In this document: in pieces, positions 6,836 to 13,348 of the stretch
Numbering within the stretch: position 1 is the first letter of the stretch
Layout: each line of letters begins with the position of its first letter
NCBI GenBank assembly: GCA_910584495.1
Contig: CAJUAR010000038.1
Location: 1 to 26,641, forward strand
Source: an uncultured Muribaculaceae bacterium
GTDB taxonomy: Bacteria; Bacteroidota; Bacteroidia; Bacteroidales; Muribaculaceae
Direction of reading: 5' to 3'
DNA length: 26,641 bases
Program-made: the position numbers and the translations under genes
Notes under the pieces: generated by a model
Databases searched by the model: none
The model's input: the letters and a program-made list of their open reading frames with translations, nothing else
Told to the model about the DNA's origin: nothing

Positions 6836-8497
6836 ATGAAACGAACATTCTCCATTATTGCCACGGCTCTGGTGCTGGCCGCTGTCCTCCAGATGGCGGC
6901 ATCTCCTGCTGCGGCACGCAAAGATAAATTCGCACGCAAGCTCAACACCTTCAACACCATTGTCAAAGAGCTGCAGACAAACTATGTCGACACCCTCGAT
7001 GCCGACAAGATTATGAACGGCACCATCGAAGCGCTGCTCTACCAGATCGACCCCTACACAGAATATTATCCAAGCGACAACCAGGACGAACTTCGTTCCA
7101 TCTCCGAAGGACAATATGCCGGAATCGGATCAGTAATCCTAAAACGCGGCGACAACGTCATCATCCACAAGCCTAACGAAGATTCGCCGTCGAAGAAAGC
7201 AGGGTTGCGTCCGGGCGACATAATACTTGCCATCGACGGCGACAGCATCACAACCGACATGCAAGTAGGCGATGTGAGCAAGAAGCTCCGCGGACAGCCG
7301 GGCACAGAAGTGCGAATCGACCTGCGCCGCCCATATGTGGCCGACTCGCTATTCTCTGTCACAATTGTGCGCGACAACATCAAGGTCAACCCCATTAGCT
7401 ATGCCGGCATCGACGACGACGGCATTGCCTACATAGGCCTCACCACTTTTAACGAAGCATCGGCACGACGCGTGCGAGATGCCCTGGGGCTGTTCCTCAA
7501 GGAGCCGGGCCTCAAAGGTCTTGTGCTCGACCTCCGCGACAATGGCGGCGGCCTGCTGGAAAGCGCGGTGGCTGTGGCCTCCAATTTCGTGCCAAAAGGC
7601 ACCGAAATCCTGCGCACTCGCGGACGCGACGCAGCCAAAGAAAAGGTCTACAAGACAACTTCCAAGCCGCTCGCCCCCGACCTGCCACTGGCAGTGCTCA
7701 TAAACGAAGGCTCGGCATCGTCGTCGGAAATTGTCACCGGCGCTATGCAGGACCTCGACCGTGCTGTCATTTTGGGAGAACGCTCCTTTGGCAAAGGACT
7801 GGTGCAGACCACCCGTCCGCTCCCCGGCAACGACATCCTCAAAATAACCACCGGTCGATACTACATCCCCTCGGGGCGCCTCATCCAGGCCATAGACTAC
7901 TCTCACCGCGACGACAGCGGACGCCCCGTGCGTGTGCCCGACAGCCTCACTACGGTGTTCCACACCAAAGCCGGACGCGAAGTGCGCGACGGAGGTGGTA
8001 TTACCCCGGACATCAAAGTGGAGCTCCCCGAAATGAACCGAATGCTCTACAACATCCAGGCCGACCTCTGGGCTTTCGACTTCGCCAACAAATATGCCGC
8101 GACACACAAGGAAATGCCCAATCTTGCCGACACCACAGTGATGAACAAAGTCTTCGACGACTTCAAAGCCTTTATCGACCCCGCTCGTTTCAAATATGAC
8201 CGCCAGTGCGAGACGGCCCTGGACTATCTGCGCAAGTCAGCTGAAGCCGAAGGATATATGAACGACAGCGTAAAAGCTCAGTTCGACCTTATGGCCGGTC
8301 TGCTCAAACACAACCTCAACCACGACCTCGACTTCAACGCCGACGAAATAAAGCGCATCATCGCAGCCGAAATAGCCATGCGCTACCTCAGCGATGCCGA
8401 GCAGACAAAACGCATCCTTCCCGACGACGAAGTCTACCTCAAGGCAAAAGAAATTCTCCTCGACCCCGCACGCGCACGCAAAATCCTCCGTCCCTGA
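6836..8497 (+). CDS. S41-family C-terminal processing peptidase (CtpA/Prc-like)
   Basis: This 553-residue exported serine protease has a signal peptide with a cleavage region near AASPAAA (about 23-27). An N-terminal helical part (30-85) is followed by a PDZ domain (about 95-180, GLRPGDIILAIDG at 123-135) and the S41 catalytic core. By comparison with plant D1 processing protease, the Ser/Lys dyad is Ser295 in EGSASSSEI and Lys320 in FGKGLVQ, 25 residues apart as in the family. A further C-terminal helical region of about 170 residues is typical of Bacteroidetes members. The protease probably acts in the periplasm. It sits 13 nt after der and shares its promoter. Substrates are unknown. Confidence 0.93.
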   Translation: MKRTFSIIATALVLAAVLQMAASPAAARKDKFARKLNTFNTIVKELQTNYVDTLDADKIMNGTIEALLYQIDPYTEYYPSDNQDELRSISEGQYAGIGSVILKRGDNVIIHKPNEDSPSKKAGLRPGDIILAIDGDSITTDMQVGDVSKKLRGQPGTEVRIDLRRPYVADSLFSVTIVRDNIKVNPISYAGIDDDGIAYIGLTTFNEASARRVRDALGLFLKEPGLKGLVLDLRDNGGGLLESAVAVASNFVPKGTEILRTRGRDAAKEKVYKTTSKPLAPDLPLAVLINEGSASSSEIVTGAMQDLDRAVILGERSFGKGLVQTTRPLPGNDILKITTGRYYIPSGRLIQAIDYSHRDDSGRPVRVPDSLTTVFHTKAGREVRDGGGITPDIKVELPEMNRMLYNIQADLWAFDFANKYAATHKEMPNLADTTVMNKVFDDFKAFIDPARFKYDRQCETALDYLRKSAEAEGYMNDSVKAQFDLMAGLLKHNLNHDLDFNADEIKRIIAAEIAMRYLSDAEQTKRILPDDEVYLKAKEILLDPARARKILRP

Positions 8498-8729
8498 TGC
8501 TTCGCCTTTCAAAGCGTCATGTTCTATGCCGGCGATGATGAATCAGAATTTGTCAGCACTCTGCCCCAAATCAGTCAGAATATTACTATTGCCTTAGTTA
8601 CACATTCATATACCCATAGAGGCTATCTGAACTCAGGTAGCCTATAGTCCTATAAGATGTGATTCTAATCATCTGACAAGTCAGTTCGTGTCAGTTCGCA
8701 GATTTGACAATATTTTTTCATCAAAAAAA
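8498..8729 (+). other. Spacer after the S41 protease with one hairpin
   Basis: No coding gene is supported. An imperfect dyad at 8616-8647 (arms of about 15 nt, two mismatches, 2-nt loop, around GGCTATCTGA / TCAGGTAGCC) is the only strong structure. It lies 118 nt past the protease stop with no clean T-tract, so its use as a terminator is uncertain. Confidence 0.4.
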
Positions 8730-8760
8730 CTTGAAGTTACGAATTTTATTTCTAACTTTC
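8730..8760 (+). promoter_or_regulatory. Possible promoter for a small ORF or RNA
   Basis: CTTG (8730-8733) is followed after 19 nt by TAACTTTC (8753-8760). Each box has one mismatch to TTTG / TAnnTTTG. An ATG follows 26 nt later at 8787. Spacing agrees with the good promoters in this window, but two mismatches make it weak. Confidence 0.4.
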
Positions 8761-8786
8761 AGCCGACAACCAAAACCGTCTGAACC

Positions 8787-8981
8787 ATGAGCAGATTTGC
8801 GAACCATAGCACTGCGAGCAAACTGTCGAGGACAGTGCGGGCCTCCACCGCCTCTCCTTCTACGTCGCACTGCGCAACGCATGACACGAGCACGAAGGTT
8901 TGGACGCGACCAAGCACTTTAGTGCAAGTAACAATGAAAGGGCGACAGCCTCACCTCGCTCGACAGCCATACATTTATTAA
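8787..8981 (+). CDS. Doubtful 64-residue ORF, unrecognised
   Basis: The reading frame encodes a Ser/Thr-rich basic peptide starting MSRFANHSTASKLSR, with no domain, signal peptide or membrane segment that I recognise. Support is limited to a promoter-like sequence 26 nt upstream. Against it, the composition is unlike neighbouring genes, the region is full of short dyads (ACTGTC/GACAGT at 8822-8836), and the stop codon lies inside the palindrome ACATTTATTAAATGT (8971-8985). It may instead be a non-coding RNA, or a dispersed repeat that happens to be open. Overlapping frames on the other strand are equally unconvincing. Confidence 0.2.
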   Translation: MSRFANHSTASKLSRTVRASTASPSTSHCATHDTSTKVWTRPSTLVQVTMKGRQPHLARQPYIY

Positions 8982-9039
8982 ATGTTAGCCTCTGTGCAGC
9001 CGGGCAACCAACCAGCCGGGCGAGGTGAGGACACCTCGC
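8949..9039. repeat. Competing inverted repeats near the OM-protein 3' end
   Basis: CCTCACCTCGC (8949-8959) is the exact reverse complement of GCGAGGTGAGG (9020-9030). The same 9020-9027 segment also forms a perfect 8-bp hairpin with CACCTCGC (9032-9039) over the loop AGGA. The two pairings exclude each other. A 15-nt AT palindrome (8971-8985) lies between. On the - strand the short hairpin would be a terminator candidate for the gene ending at 9077. Confidence 0.6.
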
Positions 9040-9076
9040 ATCCATGGCTTCGCGCTCGCATCTTGAAAAGATATTG

Positions 9077-9712
9077 TCAGATTTTCCAGACGGCACCTAT
9101 GCCGAGGACGAGAATGTCGCGCAGGGGGATGGAGCTGTTGAGTATTTTCTGTCGCACATAGAGGTCGCATGTAGACAGTTCATAGTATAACGAGATTGAG
9201 CTGGAGAGGAAGCGGCGGCTGCGCGGAATGTCGAAGGTGAAGCGTTGTCCCAGGCCGAGATGGAAACGCATACGGCTCGAAAAGCCGTAATAGCCATGAG
9301 GATAGCGGTCGGGCTCGGACATCCAGAAGTCGCCGTGGATGATGGAGTTTAACGACAGGCTCACCGTGAGAGGGCGGAACGAGAAGGACGAACCATCGCG
9401 CTGCAGGCTCCAAGGCAAATATAGTTGGCGTAATGTGGTGGTCCAATAGTGAGAGTGTCCGTATTTCGGGGGCAGATAACCGACGAGGAAATGCGTCTCC
9501 CAGTGATTGTGTCCATAAGACCATCCCATACCGGCGGAAATCATGCCGAAATCGCCGGCATACTGCACCACATACATGTCGGGCAGCAGGCGGCTCCAAG
9601 CAGTCTGTCGTTTCTGCAGACGTTGTTCGTAAGCACACAAGCTGTCGAACTGCTCCGCGCAGAGCGGGAGCGCACACAGGAGGAGGACAAGGCTAAAAAG
9701 CAACTTCTTCAT
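9077..9712 (-). CDS. Predicted outer-membrane beta-barrel protein, Bacteroidetes family
   Basis: This is an exported protein of about 211 residues with signal peptide MKKLLFSLVLLLCALPLCA. The mature part alternates hydrophobic and polar residues, is rich in Tyr, Trp and Gly, and has segments such as GMGWSYGHNHWETHFLVGYLP and the ending GIGAVWKI, as in small outer-membrane barrels. The resemblance is to a hypothetical Bacteroidales family that I know only by pattern; no function is assigned. Three in-frame ATGs (9724, 9718, 9712) are possible. I chose 9712 because it puts the Lys pair at the N-terminus. All three overlap the 3' end of the upstream phosphoesterase gene by 20-32 nt, suggesting coupled translation. 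Confidence 0.7.
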   Translation of the reverse strand: MKKLLFSLVLLLCALPLCAEQFDSLCAYEQRLQKRQTAWSRLLPDMYVVQYAGDFGMISAGMGWSYGHNHWETHFLVGYLPPKYGHSHYWTTTLRQLYLPWSLQRDGSSFSFRPLTVSLSLNSIIHGDFWMSEPDRYPHGYYGFSSRMRFHLGLGQRFTFDIPRSRRFLSSSISLYYELSTCDLYVRQKILNSSIPLRDILVLGIGAVWKI

Positions 9713-10541
9713 ATTCATAGCCATTGTCGGTAATAGTAAAGACAAAGAATGTGCGTTTGCCCATATTGGGGCATTGATAGTATAGCACCCCATTTTTGAA
9801 AATATCGGTCACAGCATTCTGATGATTGTGGCCGTTGATGCAGAAGCCTCGTGCAAAAGTGCCGTCAACACGACGATCGTCGTCATCGCGCATGCCGGGA
9901 AGCATGCGTATATAGTAGTCGAAAGGCTTGGCAACGTTGTTGTTGAACTGTTCGTCGTATGGCCTCGAGTGCATCACCACCACAGAGTGGGTGATGCTGT
10001 CGGGGACAGTCAGAGCATCGTTCTCGATAAACTCAAGGTCAGGCACAGGCCGCGAATAGTCATATTCCAGAGCCACGGTGTTGAGGCACAGAAAATGAAC
10101 AGGGCCTACGTTGAACGAATAGTTCTGACTGCCAAAGATATAGTCGAAAGTTTCCTCGCCGTTTGCAAGACAGTCGTGATTTCCGATGACAACCACATAG
10201 GGCATTCGGGCCTCTTCCAGTATGTCGCGCGACCATACAAATTCCTTGACCAGACCGAAGTCGGCCATATCGCCTCCGTGGACAATGAAATCGATGTCGC
10301 CGCGCCGCCTGATCCTGTCTATGGCCTGTCGCGTTTCGTCGAGCGAGCCTTGGGTGTCGGTGATGAAAGCAAACTTGAACGGAGGTTTCAAGCCGGCGGC
10401 TTCGAGGAGTGCCGCATTTGCATCGTTGATGCCTGTCTTGCCATCGATTTTCGACACGTAGGGATGGTACTCAAACACATCGCATGCAGGGAAAACGAAG
10501 AGTACAAGCAGGATTACAAAAAAGTGATGAATATATTTCAT
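9693..10541 (-). CDS. Lipoprotein calcineurin-like metallophosphoesterase
   Basis: This 282-residue protein has a lipoprotein signal peptide ending in FPAC (lipid Cys20), so it should be membrane anchored and face the periplasm or the outer membrane. The metallophosphoesterase motifs are in order: DTQ (62-64, where the family usually has DxH), GGDMAD (89-94), GNHD (120-123), His191 in VVMHSRP and GHNH (237-240). The Gln in place of the first-motif His is a notable change. Substrate is unknown; family members cleave phosphomono- or diesters. The start at 10541 was chosen because it gives the signal peptide and lies 5 nt past a consensus -7 box. The gene overlaps the downstream OM-protein gene. 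Confidence 0.88.
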   Translation of the reverse strand: MKYIHHFFVILLVLFVFPACDVFEYHPYVSKIDGKTGINDANAALLEAAGLKPPFKFAFITDTQGSLDETRQAIDRIRRRGDIDFIVHGGDMADFGLVKEFVWSRDILEEARMPYVVVIGNHDCLANGEETFDYIFGSQNYSFNVGPVHFLCLNTVALEYDYSRPVPDLEFIENDALTVPDSITHSVVVMHSRPYDEQFNNNVAKPFDYYIRMLPGMRDDDDRRVDGTFARGFCINGHNHQNAVTDIFKNGVLYYQCPNMGKRTFFVFTITDNGYEYEEVAF

Positions 10542-10546
10542 GGCAC

Positions 10547-10578
10547 CAAAATTAGATTTTTTGGAGCCACAAAACAAA
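10547..10578 (-). promoter_or_regulatory. Consensus promoter for the phosphoesterase, near-leaderless
   Basis: Read on the - strand, TTTG (10578-10575) is followed after 20 nt by TAATTTTG (10554-10547). Only 5 nt separate the -7 box from the ATG at 10541, so the transcript would start about at the start codon. Confidence 0.8.
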
Positions 10579-10608
10579 CCGAGTTACAAAAATGACAAAT
10601 ATATTCTC

Positions 10609-11283
10609 TTAATCGGAAAACTTCGGAGAGGTCTGATTATTATTCAGGGTAAGAGCCTCTTTGATTTTTGCCTCAATTTGAGCCGAAGTTACATCATAGA
10701 CAGGGCATAGTGCCTGAAAATTTGAATCTGCCAAGAATCTATCGCTCCGTGTCAAAATCGACAGCAAATTTTTTGATTTAAGCCGATGCCCGGAGTATTT
10801 CAAGGCCATTTCTATCATTTCATAAATATTCTCTCCGGCGAGAAGCAAGGAATAGATATCATAATAATCCCTGAACTTGCTACGTCGAAGCATGACCTCC
10901 ATTTTCATTGCACCAATAGAGCAGGCATCAGCCAGTTTTATATTATTAATAAAGGGTATTTCTTGTTTAACCGGCGAATAGTTGGGATTGGCATAAAATG
11001 AAATTTTCACACCATTCACTATAAACTCAACATGGTCCAAATCAAGGATATCGATATTGTCTACAGTTCCAACCTTCTCCAATTGCTTTTTTATTTCCGG
11101 CCAGTCGACTTCTCTTTTATCCAATCGATTCTTTCGCCATGACATGAAGTCTAAATCCTCACTCAATCTTGTTCCAAGTTGAATTGCCAAAGCAGTTCCA
11201 CCGACCAAAGTGTATGGTTGAAGACAGTCCAACCGCGAGACGGCCTCAATAATTGATTGTGTTTTCGGGGCAAGTCCTTTCAT
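10609..11283 (-). CDS. AbiEii/AbiGii-family nucleotidyltransferase (toxin candidate)
   Basis: This 224-residue protein shows the DUF1814/AbiEii nucleotidyltransferase signature. Motif I is LVGGTALAIQLGTRLSEDLDF (26-46) with the Gly-Gly and the metal-binding pair Asp43/Asp45. Motif III is KMEVMLRRSKFRDYYDIYSL (127-146) with Lys127, Arg138, Asp139 and Asp142. AbiEii-type toxins are nucleotidyltransferases that arrest growth, in some cases by adding nucleotides to tRNA, and they pair with a DNA-binding AbiEi antitoxin. Here the preceding gene ends 4 nt upstream, as expected for a toxin-antitoxin operon. Base composition is visibly richer in A and T than the flanking genes, which suggests horizontal transfer. 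Cytoplasmic. Toxicity is inferred. Confidence 0.82.
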   Translation of the reverse strand: MKGLAPKTQSIIEAVSRLDCLQPYTLVGGTALAIQLGTRLSEDLDFMSWRKNRLDKREVDWPEIKKQLEKVGTVDNIDILDLDHVEFIVNGVKISFYANPNYSPVKQEIPFINNIKLADACSIGAMKMEVMLRRSKFRDYYDIYSLLLAGENIYEMIEMALKYSGHRLKSKNLLSILTRSDRFLADSNFQALCPVYDVTSAQIEAKIKEALTLNNNQTSPKFSD

Positions 11284-11287
11284 GTGT

Positions 11288-11641
11288 TCAAGTCAGCGAA
11301 TTGAGATACCTTGTCTGAAGCGATTTTAGGTAGGCATCAGGATTTTTGGCCTTGAAATAATACCAGGCAAAGAAACGATTAAGTGTATATAGATACTCCC
11401 CTTCGGGCACAAGAAGTGTCTGCCATGCTTTTTTAATCTTGTTGTAGGGGTAGATTAAAAAGAGTTGTTTTATCTGGTCCAGGTCGAGATGCCGCATAAC
11501 AAGGGCAATCAGCTGATTGTCCTCGATAGATTCCTCAGTTATAGCGTTGTCGGAGTACGACCAAAAAGCATTTTCCGCCTTGAGTTGACGAAAAAGCTGC
11601 ATTTTGATATTGTCTTTATATGCGTTCTTACCGACTGGCAT
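11288..11641 (-). CDS. Small protein paired with AbiEii-like gene (antitoxin candidate)
   Basis: This 117-residue protein starts MPVGKNAYKDNIK. It has no signal peptide or membrane segment and is predicted mostly helical. The segment WSYSDNAITEESIEDNQLI resembles the opening of winged-helix-like antitoxin domains, and the C-terminal half is rich in aromatic and basic residues. I do not recognise a named family with certainty. The evidence for an antitoxin role is context: it is the first gene of a two-gene unit, ends 4 nt before the AbiEii-like gene, shares its low GC content, and is about half the length of a classic AbiEi, so only the DNA-binding part may be present. Confidence 0.65.
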   Translation of the reverse strand: MPVGKNAYKDNIKMQLFRQLKAENAFWSYSDNAITEESIEDNQLIALVMRHLDLDQIKQLFLIYPYNKIKKAWQTLLVPEGEYLYTLNRFFAWYYFKAKNPDAYLKSLQTRYLNSLT

Positions 11642-11666
11642 TTCTCAAAAGAAAAAAAGTATAACG

Positions 11667-11674
11667 CAAAATTA
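11667..11674 (-). promoter_or_regulatory. -7 box (TAATTTTG) for the AbiE-like pair
   Basis: The - strand reads TAATTTTG, a full TAnnTTTG match, 25 nt before the ATG at 11641. No good TTTG box is present at the expected distance, so promoter strength is uncertain. No clear operator dyad is visible. Confidence 0.5.
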
Positions 11675-11715
11675 CAAAAAAAATTGGGACTTGGACCATT
11701 ATTTGGTTAGAAATG

Positions 11716-11754
11716 CACCGCCCCCGATCGTCAAGGGGACGAACGGGGGCGGTG
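11716..11754 (-). terminator. GC-rich hairpin after the PurF-like gene
   Basis: CACCGCCCCCG (11716-11726) pairs with CGGGGGCGGTG (11744-11754). An inner CGTC/GACG stem lies at 11729-11732/11738-11741. The structure lies just past the stop of the PurF-like gene on the - strand. A weak T-run (CATTTCTAACC) follows in that direction, so it is a probable terminator. Confidence 0.65.
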
Positions 11755-11770
11755 TGGTATGGGATGAGTT

Positions 11771-13207
11771 TTATTTATGGTCTTCGGCGTAGATGTCGGA
11801 GGGGTCGTAGCTGGAGCCGTCGAAGCAGTGTGTGCACACGCACTTTTTGTCGATGCCTATGCTGGCAATAAGGTCCTCAATGGTGCTGAAACGAAGCGAG
11901 CTAAGGCCCAGACGACGAGCAATCTCGGCAACGAGGCGTTCATATTCGGGCGTTCCGGTGCTTGCATAGCGTTCGATGTTGGCCTTGTCGTCGCCCTCGA
12001 AGTCGCGGATAATCTGGCGTGTGATCAGCTCCATGTCGCTCTTCGATGAAGTGAAGCCGAGAAATGGGCATCCATAGACCAGCGGCGGGCATGAGATGCG
12101 GGCATGAACCTGCCGGGCGCCGCCGTCGAAGAAGGTGGACACATTGTCGCGCAGCTGTGTGCCGCGCACAATGGAATCGTCGCAGAACACCACACGCTGG
12201 CCGCGCAGGATGGCGCGGTTGGGGATGAGTTTCATCTTGGCAACGAGGGCACGGCGGCTCTGGTTGCTGGGGGTGAAGCTGCGAGGCCATGTGGGGGTGT
12301 ATTTGAGCACTGCGCGACGGTAGGGAATACCGCGCCCCTCGGCATAGCCAAGGGCAAAACCCACACCCGAATCGGGAATGCCGCACACACACTCGGCCTC
12401 GGTGGCCTCTTTGCGACCCATGCAACGGCCCGCAGCCTCGCGCACCTCTTCGGCATTTATGCCCAGATAGTCGCTTGCCGGGAATCCGTAGTAAACCCAC
12501 AGGAAGGAGCAAATCTGCTGCCGCGAAGCCGGAGCCTGGAGCACTTCAACACCATCGGCAGTGAGGCGCACAATCTCGCCCGGGCCAAGGTCACGCAGAC
12601 GTTCGAAACCGAGATTGGGGAAAGCGCAGCTCTCGCTCGAGGCTGCGAAAGCATCCTCACGCTGCCCCAAAACTATGGGCGTGCGGCCAAGATAGTCGCG
12701 TGCGGCAATAATACCGTTCTCGGTGAGGATGAGCATGGAGCACGAGCCTTTGATGCGGCGATATACACGGTTTATACCATCGACAAAGTCCTTGCCCATA
12801 TTGATGAGCAGGGCAATCAATTCGGTCTGGTTGATTACGTTGGCCGACAATTCGCTGAAATGCATGCGCTGGGCCAGAAGTTCGTCGGCAATCTCGCGCA
12901 CATTGTTCACCTTGGCCACCGTCACCACGGCATAACGCCCCAGGTGGGAGTTGACAATGATGGGCTGCGGGTCGGTGTCGCTGATAACGCCAATGCCCTG
13001 GTTGCCATCGAATTTATCGAGGTCGTCCTCGAATTTCGAACGGAAATAGTCGCGTTCTATGCTGTGAATTTTACGGTTGAACCCATTCTCGGCATCGAAA
13101 GTCACCATGCCGGCACGTTTGGTGCCAAGATGGGAATTATAGTCAGTACCGTAGAAAACGTCGTTAATACACTTGTGTTTACCTATTGAGCCAAAGAAAC
13201 CACCCAT
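11771..13207 (-). CDS. PurF-like phosphoribosyltransferase with degenerate glutaminase domain
   Basis: This 478-residue homologue of amidophosphoribosyltransferase begins MGGFFGSIGK, where true PurF matures to an N-terminal Cys nucleophile; here Gly2 takes that place. The RYST-type arginine motif is replaced around GIGVISDTDPQP (71-82), and the HNGNLVN motif is replaced by TVAKVNN (96-102). The glutaminase half should therefore be inactive. The C-terminal half keeps the PRPP loop VVFCDDSIVRGT (339-350), the PDSG motif (278-281), and Cys233, Cys380, Cys458 and Cys461 at positions matching the 4Fe-4S ligands of Bacillus PurF. It could use free ammonia, bind PRPP as a regulator, or do another reaction. 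The start at 13207 is set by homology; upstream in-frame codons extend through the promoter. Confidence 0.85.
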   Translation of the reverse strand: MGGFFGSIGKHKCINDVFYGTDYNSHLGTKRAGMVTFDAENGFNRKIHSIERDYFRSKFEDDLDKFDGNQGIGVISDTDPQPIIVNSHLGRYAVVTVAKVNNVREIADELLAQRMHFSELSANVINQTELIALLINMGKDFVDGINRVYRRIKGSCSMLILTENGIIAARDYLGRTPIVLGQREDAFAASSESCAFPNLGFERLRDLGPGEIVRLTADGVEVLQAPASRQQICSFLWVYYGFPASDYLGINAEEVREAAGRCMGRKEATEAECVCGIPDSGVGFALGYAEGRGIPYRRAVLKYTPTWPRSFTPSNQSRRALVAKMKLIPNRAILRGQRVVFCDDSIVRGTQLRDNVSTFFDGGARQVHARISCPPLVYGCPFLGFTSSKSDMELITRQIIRDFEGDDKANIERYASTGTPEYERLVAEIARRLGLSSLRFSTIEDLIASIGIDKKCVCTHCFDGSSYDPSDIYAEDHK

Positions 13208-13237
13208 TGTGTCAAAAGCTTGTTGATTTTGAAAATG

Positions 13238-13245
13238 CAAAGTTA
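13238..13245 (-). promoter_or_regulatory. -7 box (TAACTTTG) for the PurF-like gene
   Basis: The - strand reads TAACTTTG 30 nt before the ATG at 13207. No convincing TTTG box lies 19-21 nt upstream. Confidence 0.5.
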
Positions 13246-13348
13246 GCAATTTTTTCAGAAATGCCGAACCTTGGGAAAGGGAAAAATTTGCACGTTTGCG
13301 GTGAAAGACGGAAGGAAGACGGAATCGGGCAGCAGAGCCTCTTATCAT

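Noticed and set aside
5662..6966. 434-residue open frame on the - strand across der
   Set aside because: Shadow of the der coding frame, caused by codon bias in GC-rich genes. No motif, signal peptide or promoter.
8860..9096. 78-residue - strand ORF at the OM-protein 3' side
   Set aside because: No recognisable domain, overlaps the OM gene end in another frame, Cys-rich composition typical of chance frames.
12104..13189. 361-residue open frame on the + strand across the PurF-like gene
   Set aside because: Antisense shadow; the - strand frame has the PRPP loop and Cys ligands.
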